A DNA stretch of 64,000 nucleotides from Nymphalis io (GCF_905147045.1 NC_065891.1:9557001-9621000), one strand, 5' to 3'; positions 1-11,985 are shown, numbered from the stretch's first letter. Notes: a model not told the origin generated them from the sequence alone. Made by a program: numbers and translations.

Positions 1-3000
1 TACAATCATCAAAGTCAATATGACAAGACAATAATAATTGATGCACAAAATGCAATCGGCTCATTACTAAACACCAATCTATTTGTAAATGGTTAGGGAG
101 CTAGCGAGCTTTGCGGCTTATGATTTGTTCGTGTTTCATAATGAAAGTGATTAAAGTTCGGATCAATTTGAATCAATTTTACAGAATTAATTACTAAGTT
201 ACAGCATTAATGTATTACGGTGCTTTAAATTTTAGAATAAAATGAGTGTACTTAAGCATTTAGTCATTTATGCCTATTGTCGCATGAATTTTAAAAACAA
301 AAAGAACCACTAGGCTGAAATAAGGGAGTCTACATTATCACGCTTCTAATATGCTCATAGTTGTAACTGCATTTTGATTAATTATGGCTCTCTGAATATG
401 TTTAACAACGACGGACATTAATTCACTCACTGATTTCGAGTTTTACTTATATTTTTATATCATGGAATTAACCAATGATTGCTTTTAATTATGTAATCGA
501 TCGATAATAAAGAACCCTTGTGTATTGTAATATATACTTATATTTTATTGATATTTTGACGGCGCATATAAGTATAAGAAGTATAAGTGTAAATTTTGTT
601 GGTTTATGTTTCAGAAGTTATTGTTTAATTAATATATAAAGACAGGGTTTTCCCAAATAAAATAAGTAGATTTGTTTAGTTGATACATCGCACGAGCGTT
701 AATTTTTTAAAATATGTTAAATATTTGATGTTTTCAATCGAAAAATGCTATCTCTTTATTCGATTAAAGACATCAAATATATTTGCGTATCATATACTTT
801 TTCGTAGTGAAAATGTCTTCCATTATGTTTGTGATACCACAAATCGCGATACTTAGTCTGCTACATGAGCGAATAATATCAAAATTTTGCTCACCAGTCC
901 CTAGCCTATCTTTTGTACTCGCCGATAATAATGGTTGTACATATACTCATATATTTGTGTCTTTGCCCAAAATCGATCAATGAATTCCTTTTTGAATAAA
1001 ATTGTAAGAAATATGAACTTCATTATTCATTTTAGTTTACAGATAACTAATATGGGATTAGACATGTATAGTTTTTGGTAAGATTATAAATATATAGACC
1101 ACATCTTGTCTATGAAAATAGAAATACCGTCAACATTATTTGGATTGTTATACTGCTATTTCCACATGTGTGAAAACTTAAGCAAAGGATGGAAGGTCAA
1201 ATTCTAATAATTTTTTTTTAAATGATACTCTTAAATTAAAAATTATAAATCTATACACTCATGGTCACACTATGCATATGTCGAAAAAAATCAGACATTT
1301 GTTTCTGCAGTTTAAGAGAAAAAAATAAGTAACGCATTATTTGCAGTTTTTTTAATTACTGCTTGTAATTATAAGATTTATTTGATTTAAAAACCTTTTT
1401 AATGTTTTTCGTTTAACTTCTTATTGTCTAGTAAATGATTTAGATAATTGAAATGGTTCACAGAAAAATTTAATTAATATGACGACCTATTTCGAGATAA
1501 AGTTTTAATTAAAAGAGTTATCTGGGGCCAGCCACAGTATTGTTAGTGAGCCGCTATTTCTCTTTGAATCTATTTTATATTCACAATTTTTTAGTGAACG
1601 CTGTGCCTAAGTGATAAAAACTTTAATTTATTTTCATGTAATTACCGTGAATGTTTCTCTAACCTTTGATGTCATTGCTTTGTTTGTTAAATATTTAAAA
1701 AAAAACAAGTGTTCGATGTAATTCTTTATAATATTACATATTAACAAAATTTATGGGTAAATAAAAAGCACAATGCGATAAAAGTGTTTGATGATTAAAT
1801 ATAATATCCCTCAAGTACGAATTATGCCCGGATAGAAGATAAAATAAATGCCTCTTTTGTTTGTATCTGTGGTAAATTTTCGTAAAAATAGCTTGTTGAC
1901 ATAATTACGTATTGCGGGCGCGTATTGATATTTTATAGCAGATTAAGCACGAAATATTATTTAACAAATTTAGCCTCGAAATAAACAAAAAACACCTCTT
2001 CCACTGTTTCCAAGATTTCAATAAAATTTATTTCATACCAAAAATATTTATTAAGAATATTTAGTGTCAATAATTCTTCTTGCACAAAAAACACCACTTC
2101 GACTTAGATGTGTAATATTTTGGGTTGCAAACTTATAACTTATTGAATTGGTCCTCAGTTAATTATGAGCTAACAAGCTGTCTTCTAGGACTGAACTTGA
2201 AACTCGACTTTGAATTTGATCCATCTTAATGCTAACTCGACAAATAAGGCAAGAACGCATATACAACTTAGTGTAAAATTTCGAGAACAAGTATTTATTA
2301 CAAAACTAGTTTTCCGTTCCGACTTTGTACCGTAAATTTGATGATAGTTTTATTTAAAGAAAATTAAGTAATGAGATAAAAGCATCAATCAGATATTACA
2401 GATTATAATAAATAAATATCAATCCGAGCGTATACCTGTTTTATCTCACACATTTTTTAAATTAAAAATGTATATTATTTATTCTGAGAATGATTAAGTC
2501 TATATGGTCAAAAGTTAAACTAAAGTTGTCATTTTTTTTTTGGCAACATGTAATTGTTTGTCTTTAAAATATATGATTACTTGTATGCTTTCACGTATTT
2601 TTCTATAGGCCTTTTTAAGATCTTTCTAGAATTATTAAGGTCGTTAAGCGGTAGAGAAACTTCGATATTACGTATTAAATTTGAATACTCTTGATAAAAT
2701 ATAATAATGTTTTCCTAAATTCTAATAAAAATTTAAAAATTCATTCGAGACGAAAACGTAATGTATACTATTTAAAGATGTAAAAGCAAATTTATATGTA
2801 TTAATATATATAACGAAGTTCTAATGTTCGCCAACTTAACTTATCCTTTGTTTTAATTCCAGGATTTCAATGTTTTTGTCTTAATTGAGATCACTTCAGG
2901 CATTCTAGTTGGATTTACTCGATAAACTTTTTCACTAATAATAATCTGTATGATTTCCGGATTTGAGAACATCAGTATGTTTGAAACGAGGGCATGTACA

Positions 3001-3650
3001 CATCAGCTCAGTACTCGGAAACGAATTGTTTATCGGCGATCGACATTTGTGATGTGGCCACTGTTGACTGTTTATACCGACTTTAATCTTTATGCGTTCT
3101 TGAAATAGCTGAACAATTTCTACTCGTAACAAACGTGTACTATGTCAGAGAAAGCCTAACTGGGTCATTGGTTTTATTATATATTACGACCTTTTTAATA
3201 TATTTTTTAGTGTTATATTTTACAGTTCTTTTACAAGGTAAGTTACTATACCATATTAAAATAATCTTATAACAAAGTCTTCGATTAAAACAAATTATAA
3301 ATATGAAATAATAATCTTAAGTAATCGGAGATATTTATTTGTTCTGAGTTCAGAGTTTAATTAATGATAAGGATTGAAAAAAAGTAAAAATATGTTTATA
3401 CTGAGTTTAGCTTAATCTGTTAGGTATATTTAATTCTTATATACTGTTCACTGTGGAGTATAGTTATGAATTATAAATAAAAATTCCAGCCCTACTTCCC
3501 TTTTGCTTTTTGTCATACGCAAATAAGAGTATAAATAAAATAAAAAAAAAAAGGGATACATAAACTTAGTAATACTGTAAGTACTAAACAGGCTATCTTC
3601 GCACATTTAAAAGGCTACCTGCGGTTGTGTAACTAGTTGGTTAAATTACT
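1..3650. other. AT-rich non-coding DNA, no feature seen
   Basis: The stretch is AT-rich with frequent homopolymer runs. No open frame looks coding, and no recognisable repeat family or RNA gene was found. The short open frames here have no coding composition. It may be intergenic, upstream of the putative GC-rich exon that follows. Confidence 0.6.
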
Positions 3651-3705
3651 GTTTCGACCAACAAAACGAAGTTGTCCGCGCACATCTTTAGTGCCGCGGC
3701 AACAG

Positions 3706-3796
3706 TTCAGTGTATCGCTGGCTTTGAAAGACGCACGGTTGAATAGCGGCCCAGCCCTCGCCGCTATTTGCAGAACAATGCAGGCTTGATGTGCGC
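3706..3796 (+). promoter_or_regulatory. possible TATA-less core promoter and 5' leader of the GC-rich open frame
   Basis: TTCAGTG at 3706-3712 fits the arthropod initiator TCAGT. GGTTG at 3737-3741 fits the RGWYV downstream promoter element but sits one base off the ideal spacing from that initiator. The sequence changes abruptly here from AT-rich to GC/CpG-rich. Two upstream ATGs (3778, opening a 3-codon frame, and 3789 in another frame) precede the ATG at 3797. The promoter is inferred from motifs only. Confidence 0.25.
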
Positions 3797-3994
3797 ATGC
3801 CAGTGGGAAAGCGCGGGAGGGAAAACGCGCGAACACGCCAGTCTCGGCCCGCGAGCGCGTCTGGCCGCGCGCCGAAGCAAGCCGACCACGCTTGCGCCCT
3901 GGCGGACGACGTACGCCGCGCTCGACGCGGCGTCACGTTTTCCGAATCGACCGTAGATAACACGGCCACCGTGACTGAATTTCAGTGTCAAAAG
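3797..3994 (+). CDS. putative first coding exon, or a small orphan ORF (to 4099)
   Basis: An open frame begins at ATG 3797 inside a GC-rich, CpG-rich island of about 300 bp and runs to a stop at 4097-4099 (about 101 residues). It is rich in Arg, Ala and Ser at the start and then carries a less biased stretch containing GVTFSESTVDNT and EFQCQK. Right after EFQCQK, at 3994/3995, lies AAG|GTTGGT, a fair splice donor in phase 0. The first long-form otopetrin exon at 19384 also begins in phase 0, so this could be its distant 5' exon across an intron of about 15.4 kb. Alternatively the frame continues unspliced to 4099, giving a small protein of no family I recognise, or it is a repeat remnant. The composition argues for something functional. 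The link to otopetrin is inference only. Open frames on the opposite strand here are composition shadows. Confidence 0.3.
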
Positions 3995-4099
3995 GTTGGT
4001 GACCTACTTAGTGCAGTCAAAAAACGACCCAAACTAAATGTGATAAAGCCCGTTTTCCCACCCGAAGCTTTGACATCCGCTAACACTTCCAGTGCTTAA

Positions 4100-5429
4100 T
4101 TTTCTTGTTACCCTCAAATGTCAAAGTAATCTGGGAGTAGAAATCGTATAAGCTAAAAATAATTTTGACTATAATGACTATAATTTTATTTATAACAGAA
4201 GCTATAAAAACATTTTAAGCACATTCTAGTATGTACCTCAGTCATAAAAAGAAGATAGAAGGCGTTTTAGTTCTTCGTATACGTTTTTTTTCCTATTATT
4301 TATTTCTAATATTATATGTGTTCTCTTAGCTTTAAAATATTGCTGTTGCTTGTATTTACATAAATAATTTAAAAAAAGAATTACATTTGGTATAATGGGC
4401 CATCTTTTTACGATGACCTCATTTCAGAGGAGGCTTCTGGTGGTCCTTGTTAAATTTGAACGTAGTAGATATTTTAAGCCTTTAATTACGTCATCGATCT
4501 ACAAGTATTAATATAATTTTAATTAAAAAAAACAGCTAAACATTAATCTCATTAAAGTAACTTCCAACATCATCGAATTATTTATCTAAATTCGCGACCT
4601 AAATATTGAGTCTCGAACTGAAATTAGATTGTGTTCACATGAAATTGAGTAACTGAATTACGCCAAGGGATATGTCATATCCGAGAATTGTAATAGCTTC
4701 GTTTGAATACGAACTACGAGTCGATGAGATCACCGCGTGTATCGGACGATGAAACTGTCGTTTATTTGTAGATGTCCTTAGATTTTTTTCTGGTAAAGAT
4801 TCCTTTGTTATAGCTGATCGTTTAGAAACAATTAACGTTATTACTGGAGGGAATTATAAAAGCATTTTAATCACTATTTCGTTTCGCAAGTTTATTTGAT
4901 TCTAAAATATTTTCAAATTTCTACGTTATAAAAATTGTCTTCAAAGATCTCGTAAAGTATTTATGAATTGGAATCTATACATATCATAAGACTGTATATT
5001 ATATTTTTTTTAAATTTTCGGCGTGGTTCTTATTTTTTACGTACATAAAATAAATTTAATTCGTGGCCGTACAGTTAGGCGTTACTGGCTCATATAAAAG
5101 ACTATATCATTGTGCACCCGATAGAAGTCGCGGCTCTTCAGGTCCTTTTAAACGAAATTGTTTCAGAGTCAAAAACGTTCTCAAGATTTTTTTTTCTAAA
5201 CTAAGTTATCAAGTTATCGTATACTTATGAAATCGTAACTCGCTTCGTCATTATTTGCGTATCAAATAAAACTACAGAAGATGTCAAAATAAGAACTTTT
5301 AAATTTCATCATATTAAATCATGTATGGTACAAACGAATGACAATGTGAACACAGGAAGTTATTAAAGTACATACACACATATGCGCTATATTATTATCA
5401 ATGTTATAGCAGGTGCCAATATGGAATAG
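4100..5429. other. AT-rich non-coding DNA, no feature seen
   Basis: I see no coding frame, RNA gene or recognisable repeat in this stretch. Composition is the AT-rich background of the window. Confidence 0.55.
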
Positions 5430-6060
5430 TTGGAACACGTGATACCTGTGTAAGATCGGATCGGGACACCGCCCAAACAATGGAGGCATATTTCGCTTGG
5501 AACGCGGTTAGGCAGATTCTAGACCGCGAAGTCAGACAAGACCTTTTCCCTGAGAGATTCCCTGCGAGCAATCGTGTCGGTGATGCTCCACAGGGTACCG
5601 GCGTGGATGGCCATAGCTTCCTTCTGTAAGACTGTCATAGTCCAGATGGAGACGCGCAGTGGGAATGGGGCAGGGCCGATCCCGCTCGGTAGAGACGACG
5701 CTTCGTCGTCTTGGCCCTCCCACAGCCCCAAAGCCCGGGGCATAAAAGAAATGACGTAACCCTGGGGACGTGGACGCGTAAGGTGGGGGCCCCGCTTGTT
5801 CTATTTTAAACAGTGGTGGCTGGGATGGCAACGCGATATCGTACTAGCGAGGAGTGTGAGGGGGCGAGATTACCTTCACTCCGCGAGGATAGCTCCGACG
5901 AGCTATGAACAGAGCGCAGCACGGGAGGGTTCGCGGATGTGTTTAATCGAAACGATCCTGCAGCCTTTCTAATCTGTGCGGAGGAAGGCCATCGCAGTGG
6001 TTTTAGTGGGTAAGAGATCCACATAACCTGGTTCCTTCTACAAGAGCCCTTGAGAATGAG
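5430..6060 (+). mobile_element. degraded R1-clade non-LTR retrotransposon, 3' end of ORF2 plus 3' UTR
   Basis: The forward strand encodes the C-terminal tail typical of R1-clade ORF2. A segment around 5485-5550 (AYFAWNAVRQILDREVRQDL) is followed after a frameshift by AIVSVMLHRVPAWMAIASFC and KTVIVQME, ending at a stop near 5757. This pattern (RDL, AIVS, W..A.SFC...V..QKE) is also seen in the copy at the right end of the window. The GC-rich 3' UTR follows. It contains GTGGTTTTAGTGGGTAAGAG near 5998-6017, which recurs in diverged form in reverse orientation near 63460-63490. The copy is 5'-truncated and frame-broken, so it is dead. The subfamily cannot be named from sequence alone. Confidence 0.7.
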
Positions 6061-6094
6061 GGGGAGAGAACCTTACAAAAGGTTACAACTGCGT

Positions 6095-6285
6095 GAAAGA
6101 TAGTTAAAACACGTGAATTTTAATCGAAAATTCAGATATTAAATCCGAGCAAACTGAATTTTCGTGTTTTAAACTAATTTCTTAATCGGGATTGAAGGAA
6201 GAAGAAAACATTGTGAGGAAACCCTTAGGAGAGGAGGCCTTAGTCTTAACCCCGCTCTTCAGTGGTACATTTTCAGAACAGGGCT
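6095..6285 (+). mobile_element. SINE-B relic
   Basis: The order of short matches follows the intact SINE-B at 45821: ACACGTGAATTTTAATC, then AAATCCGAGCAAACTGAATT, then GAAAACATTGTGAGGAAACC, then GAGAGGAGGCCTTAG. An insertion and many substitutions separate these blocks, indicating an old copy. Confidence 0.6.
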
Positions 6286-6526
6286 TTACTTATTATCACT
6301 TTTTTTGGTTTGCAGCGCAAACGAAATCGAGGTTATTATACAGTTCCACAATTCACATCCGCAAGTAATTTAAATATTTTGTCAAAGCAACGATTTTAAT
6401 TTTATAATGTCAAGTTCTTTTAAGTATCATTTTACATTTCTGTTTTAAGCATTAAATGAGCAGTTCATAATTCACAAAATAATGTATTCGTATTATAGTA
6501 TTCTGGTCTTTCATTTTTTTATTTAT

Positions 6527-6772
6527 TTAGTGCTAGGGTTTTTTGTAGAAGCATTTCTGGGTAAGTGCAACCCACTCATCCCTTATTTTTAGAAGTAGGC
6601 TAAATAGTACTTAGTATTATGTTTTCCGGTTGTACTGAGTGAGCCAGAGTAATTACAGGCACAAAGGACATTTTAGTTCCCAACGTTAGTGGCGCATTGG
6701 CGATGGCGATGGTAAATATTTCTTTTATATCACTTACCATCAGTTGACCCGTTTGCCAGTCTGCCTACCATT
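6527..6772 (+). mobile_element. SINE-A, diverged copy
   Basis: It matches the SINE-A consensus visible at 51472. Shared blocks are AGTGCTAGGG, CTGGGTAAGTGCAACCCACTC, GAGTGAGCCAGAGTAATTAC, TTAGTTCCCAACGTTAGTGG and ATCACTTACCATCAG. It carries several indels. Confidence 0.75.
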
Positions 6773-7762
6773 ATATTTGCCTGCCAGTATATTAGGTTAC
6801 TCGTGATTGTAGCAGTTAGCTATTAGCGCACATAAAGATTGGTAGATGAGAAAATTATAAAATGATACTTTTTTTTACACTAGCATTTTTATACTTAGCC
6901 GTTCTGAAATTTACTAAAAAAATAACTTCCGTTAAACATTCTAAGAATAATATATTTACCAATGTTTTTATAAGTTTTTTAGTGTGGTTAATAATAAACT
7001 AAATAACTACATTATAAAATTTACGTCGTAAAACTTGTTCTTAAAAAGCTTCATTAAAAATTACGTCATTTATTTATTCCAACAAAGCCTTATAAAAAAT
7101 AAGTTATTATTTGCATTGAAGTTCAAGTCATTATGTTCATGCTAGTAATCACACTGGTTCACCAACCTTCGAAGTCATCCGCAGTTGACTGCGTAGGCGG
7201 GTAAGGTGGGTATAAGGATCCATTTATTTGTAAGTAATTAATAAATTTATCTATTATAATCCGTATAAAAGAGCAAATACTAAGTGGACCGTCGGTTCTT
7301 TTCAGTATTATGTGAATTGCGTAATGCTATTAGTTATTTTATCAATTTGTAGAATGACAATTAAAAAGCGCTTGTACCAGTCTAGTTTTAGTAAAATTTA
7401 TATGAAGTTTGCTAATGTATAAAAACGGGCAAAATTACAAGATTAATATGTAAATTGAATTGAAATTATATACGGATATCGCTTTTAGGCATATTTTTTA
7501 TTTTATTTTATTAATTAGGAAACCAACGTTATATGTTATTTTTTTCATTTTCATTTTCTTATTGCTTATGTAACAATATTTGTACCGATTATAGGTAACC
7601 TTATATTCAAATAAAAAATCTTTAACTAAAATAACAAAAACTTATATAACTGAATTTTGACATTAACATGAATCAGTCAAAAGCATTATGATCTAATTAT
7701 GAATAATGGTGATTGATGAATAAATAATGGTTTCCTCCTCATTTTTTTATTGCAAAAAGTTA
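6773..7762. other. AT-rich non-coding DNA between SINE-A copies
   Basis: No coding frame or recognisable element seen. A short GC-richer patch near 7165-7225 has no identity I can assign. Confidence 0.5.
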
Positions 7763-8050
7763 CTGGTGGTAGAGCTTTGTGCACTGGTGGTAGAGATTTG
7801 TGCAAGCTCGTCTGGGTAGGTACCACCCACTCATCAGATATTCTACCGCAAAACAGCAGTACTTGGTATTGGTTGTGTTCCGGTTTGAAGGGTGAGTGAG
7901 CCAGTGTAATTACAGGCACAAGGGACATAACATCTTAGTTCCCAAGGTTGGTGGCGCATTGGTGATGTAAGCGATGGTTAACATTTCTTACAATGCCAAT
8001 GTCTAAGGGCGTTTGGTGACCACTTACCATCTGAATACTTACCATCTAAA
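7763..8050 (+). mobile_element. SINE-A with a duplicated 5' end
   Basis: The copy is nearly full length, from CTGGTGGTAGAG to CACTTACCATC. The first 21 bases are present twice in tandem, starting at 7763 and 7784, with one difference (GAGCTT versus GAGATT). It is followed at once by an oppositely oriented SINE-A, so the pair forms an inverted repeat. Confidence 0.85.
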
Positions 8051-8228
8051 GTTATTATCTGATGGCAGTAACCACTACCCAAAGGCATTGGCTCTGTAAG
8101 AAATCTAGAAATATTAACCACCCCTGGTAACTGTGGTGTTCGGGGTATCGTTTTGTACAGTTACACTAGCTTAATTACCGAACACGAAATAATACTAAGT
8201 ATTGCTGTTTAGCGGTAGAACGTTTAAT

Positions 8229-8244
8229 GAGCGGCCGTTACCCT
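8229..8244. repeat. target-site duplication, left copy
   Basis: GAGCGGCCGTTACCCT is identical to 8591-8606. The two copies flank the LINE fragment, and the motif belongs to the interrupted SINE-A. Confidence 0.9.
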
Positions 8245-8590
8245 TTTTTTTTTTTCGCTGGAAAAACGCGTTTACGCGTTTCCCCCACTTGAAGTGGGGG
8301 TTATGTGGGACTCGCCGGCGCCGAGTATGTGGCGGAATACCCACTAAAAAATCAGCGGTACCCACACCGCCTTTTCGAGGTCACGGGATCGCTTGTGCAT
8401 ACTACCGTGACGCCCCGACGGTTGGCCCGCCTCTGCAGGCCTCTAAATCCTAGGGGGTTCTCAGGGTACAAAGACCCCCTAACCCCGCCAACACTTAGGG
8501 CGGGAGGAGAAGATGCGCATAGCGCCGACGCCTTCTCCCCGGTTTTCTTCGGCGAAGCGAGTCAGCGGATGCCCTCTCCTCACGCTCCCC
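8245..8590 (-). mobile_element. 5'-truncated R1-clade LINE, 3' end with T(A)-tract tail
   Basis: On the minus strand the fragment opens inside the ORF2 C-terminus (about 8589 down to the stop complement at 8496-8498). It encodes ERER-type sequence, EREERASADSLRRRK then PGRRRRRYAHLLLPP and a stop, the Arg-rich ORF2 tail seen in lepidopteran R1-clade elements. A GC-rich 3' UTR follows. On the + strand it ends with a run of T at 8245, which is a poly(A) tail on the element strand. The 16-bp direct repeats on both sides, 5' truncation and A-tail are all hallmarks of target-primed reverse transcription. The 3' UTR is homologous to the element at 17487-17648. The coding part is too short to be functional. 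Confidence 0.9.
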
Positions 8591-8606
8591 GAGCGGCCGT
8601 TACCCT
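8591..8606. repeat. target-site duplication, right copy
   Basis: GAGCGGCCGTTACCCT, a perfect 16-bp match to 8229-8244. It marks the 5' (truncation) side of the minus-strand LINE. Confidence 0.9.
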
Positions 8607-8821
8607 ACCAAATAGTTATTTTTTTGGTAATCGAATAGAGACAGGTCAACTGTGCAGCAGATATAGTCCACGAGTGTGTGAAACACTGGTGTTCCCTCTA
8701 TTCTCTTTACTCTAATGGGATAACGACCAGACTGTACCTGATCAGTGCGGTTTTCAATTTCCTAACTCTAAGCTGCTACTAATGATGTCTTAATAAAATA
8801 ATTCAGTATTTTTTTATTTGC

Positions 8822-8885
8822 CTGATCCGGGGTTAGAACCTAGGACTTCGAATTCTGCAGTCTTATTAGCGGTAACCCATTAATG
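8822..8885 (-). repeat. tRNA-like SINE head remnant
   Basis: On the minus strand, AGGTTCTAACCCCGGATC resembles a pol III B box in a T arm, preceded by a degraded D-arm-like segment. It does not fold as a complete tRNA, so it is called a SINE remnant and not a gene. Confidence 0.35.
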
Positions 8886-10683
8886 ATAAAAATCTATTGT
8901 TACTTACATATTATAATAATGTTCGATAATCATCCTAGGCGTAATCAGAATTAGCGAGCGGAAAATTTGAAGCGATAAACGTATTACGATGCTCTAATAA
9001 GCAAAGGTGGGCTTTGAGTTGGAGAAAATTATTCGCAGGCATTATCTAAGCGTACTATATTATTACATAAAGCACTTTCGCTTCTAAAGATTTCTATTTT
9101 ACTATTTATTAGTGAGACACATATTTTAAAATTATATGTACTTGTATAACTTTCAAAAATTAATTGTTTCTATACGTATGAGTAGATTAGCTAGTACTAG
9201 TATATAATATATAAGCTAACAACGATGTGGAAATTGAGCACTTCTTGATATACATATATGTATATAAATAGAATGCTATAGATATATATAATATTCTTAT
9301 ACGTTGTTTACCGAACTATCAATAGAATATCATTTAGGCTGAATGAGTGTATTAATTAATTTTTAATCTTTTTGTTTATGTAAATTACGTCAAACATTGT
9401 AATAAAAAAAATTGAATAGTTGACTTAAATTGTTTTCATAATATAATATTTTTAAATTATGCTGTTAATTAAAATGGTGCAGAAATTGTTACATTTTAAT
9501 TCAATAAGGGTGGAATTAAAATATTACAAGCTCGTCCGTGAAATACACGCGTGTAAATTATAATGAAGAAGGTAAGCTTTGACCAAGCAACAGGCTGTTT
9601 TGAGAGGCTCAAACAAACTCTATAAGTAGAAGCTATGTTTATGTTTCTGAGAGAAATTACATCGGAAGTTGCTTTTAGCTGCAATCTCGCTGCGCTGAGC
9701 AAAGGTTTTTTTTAATTTACATTTTTTGTTTTTTTTTTTAGTAGTCTAGCTGGGGTGGACGTGAAAGCTAAATTTTAACGACGAATTTAGTTTCGTTTCT
9801 ATTACATATTTGATTTATACTAAATTTTATTTTTAATTATTGCAATTGGATTTCAAGGTTATTTTGATTGATTACTGGAATTTTTGCGTTAAATCTTTTT
9901 TTAATAAATGTGACTAGGTACGTGTATTTATTAAACATATTAGACTTAAATTTATCTATGAATTTATTTTTAACGATTCAGGTTTAATGCCTAAAGCATA
10001 CTTATAATGAAGTGACGTAAAAAATTAGAAGGATAGCCTTAATAAGCTCAGTGGACGGCACGTTATGAACAAGACCAAACATAAAGTTCGCTTACATAAT
10101 TAATTTATAGACATTTTTGTTTATTTATTATGGAGCAAACAAACGTTATTTTATATCTTCAAACGTTATTTTATAATAAAGAAATTTGTTATTTGTTATT
10201 CGATAGAAATGGAGTAATTGAGATAACAACTAATTAAACGGCGAGAAAAGATCGTCTTTCATTTGTTGAAATTGAACGGTTTCGAAATTACATTTAAGAT
10301 CTTCATAATGAGTGTAATAAAAAATTGTTATGAAACAAAACAAATTATCACGTTCAAAGTGTCAATGAACTGATACTTCTATAGACTTTTAAATTAGTAA
10401 CGCACATGATGAATTTTCCTCGCTACAGAGTTTGTGAGTAAAACCTCGAAATGACCGCAGAACATTATTACGCCGACACCTTTAATAATTATAACATATA
10501 TTTAATAGTATATAAAACATTTAAAAGTTACTTGCATAAATATAGCAAATGTAAGTCGGTTTTTAACATTTTCCGAGTTACGAACGTGTTAGTTTTTACA
10601 GCTTTATTGTAAACAAATTCATTATTGATACTTGATGCTCAAAAATATATTATTTATTCTATGTTTTTGGCAGAAAAATGTCG
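8886..10683. other. AT-rich non-coding DNA
   Basis: No coding frame or known element is visible. A short local tandem (CAAACGTTATTTTATA twice) occurs near 10139-10175. Confidence 0.5.
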
Positions 10684-10962
10684 TATAGGTTGGCGGACGA
10701 GCATATGGACCACTTGATAGTAAGTGGTCACCAACGCCCATAGACATTGGCATTGTAAGAAATGTTAACCATCGCTTACATCACCAATGCGCCACCAACC
10801 TTGGGAACTAAGATGTTATGTCCCTTGTGCCTGTAATTACACTGGCTCACTCACACTTCGAACCGGAACACAACAATAACAAGTATTGCTGTTTTGCGGT
10901 AGAATATCTGATGAGTGGGTGGTATCTACCCAGACGGGCTTGCACAAAGCCCTACCACCAGT
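10684..10962 (-). mobile_element. SINE-A, near full-length
   Basis: The minus-strand copy runs from the A-poor 3' end (GGTTGGCGGACGAGCATATG) to the 5' start (CCTACCACCAG). It is close in sequence to the copies at 51472 and 62085, suggesting a fairly recent insertion. Confidence 0.9.
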
Positions 10963-11854
10963 AGAATAAGTGGTAATGTTTACCTCTTTAGGATGAAGTG
11001 TAAATTGTTACAATGATGTTTTATCTTTAGACAAGTCCACTCACAAAGACGTTTTATACAATGACGATTCTCTAGCTTGCTTTTGCAAGGTTGTATGAAG
11101 AAATGTACATTTTACATTTGTCTCTTTTAAAAAATGGTGCTTTTATACTTTGCTATTTTTTTATCTTTGTCATGGACAGTGAAAAGTAATGTTTTTCCGT
11201 TAGCGCCAAGATTGTAAATTTATTTTGAATTTAACAACTGTTTCTAGATAAAACGCCATTGTTTTAACTAGTATCGTTGTTATAAAGGCGTTGAGGCTTT
11301 TAAAAAGTAATAATTCATATTAATAAGTCAAATCTGAGTTGTGAGTGGATACATAAGGGTTGAAATATTAATTCAGAGTCAAACCTCAGAACGTTTTTCG
11401 TATGAAAAGTAAAAAAAAAACTTTCAAATAATACTACAACGATATTAATTATATAGTAAACGAACGATGTTTGCATGTCGATTCTTTTAAAATAGCTTCT
11501 TGGATGTCGATCAAATGTCCTATAATATAATATAAAATAGTTTTGTAAGGAAAAAAATGATTACCATTAGTAAAATTAGACAAAAGTATTTGAAGTATAC
11601 ATATTACCAAGTGAGGCCATAATATGAAATCAAAAACTTTTTACATATCGGAGCTGCGACAACTGGCTAGTTGTAATTTAATCAAATTCAGGTTGTGCCA
11701 TTTTGTTCCCTTTGTTTTCAGCTAGTTGTGTGTCCAAATAGTATGTTTTAAATAAATAAAGCTCTTTGATGTTAGTGGCGATAGTAAAAAAAATTCTTCG
11801 AAGCATTTTTATAGTTTATAACAGATATAATTTAATTTGTTTACTATCATGGAC
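10963..11854. other. AT-rich non-coding DNA
   Basis: No supported gene or repeat in this stretch. Confidence 0.5.
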
Positions 11855-11985
11855 GGGCCATAATGGCCCAATGGTAAGACGTCAATCATAACTGATTATT
11901 ACGAGTTCAAACCCGAGCAAATACAACTGATTTTTCATGTGCTTCATTTGCACGGTGGTTAATAAAAATATCGTGAGGAATTCGT
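11855..11985 (+). mobile_element. SINE-B, 5' part with pol III box motifs
   Basis: AATGGCCCAATGGTAAGAC resembles an A box and GAGTTCAAACCCGAGC a B box. They are followed by the SINE-B body motifs TTTTTCATGTGCTTCATTTG and ATCGTGAGGAA. The 3' half is missing. Confidence 0.7.

Larger units (their letters stand above)
8058..8612 (-). mobile_element. SINE-A on the minus strand, split by a LINE insertion
   Basis: Reverse-strand SINE-A sequence begins with TGATGGCAGTAACCACTACC, continues through TTGCTGTTTAGCGGTAGAA and reaches AATGAGCGGCCGTTACCCT. At that point a 5'-truncated retrotransposon interrupts it. The residual SINE resumes with the duplicated target at 8591 and fades after about 8612. Several internal substitutions make it older than the insertion. 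Confidence 0.75.

Noticed and set aside
3633..3991. Minus-strand open frames of 67, 93 and 75 codons across the GC-rich patch
   Set aside because: They overlap one another and the + strand frame. GC-rich composition removes stops in all frames, so they are shadows.
5532..6024. Minus-strand open frames of 99 and 72 codons
   Set aside because: They are antisense to a recognisable R1-clade ORF2 tail and 3' UTR on the + strand.
8202..8715. Plus-strand open frames of 83 and 136 codons
   Set aside because: They read antisense through a GC-rich minus-strand LINE fragment and its SINE target. No protein family is seen.
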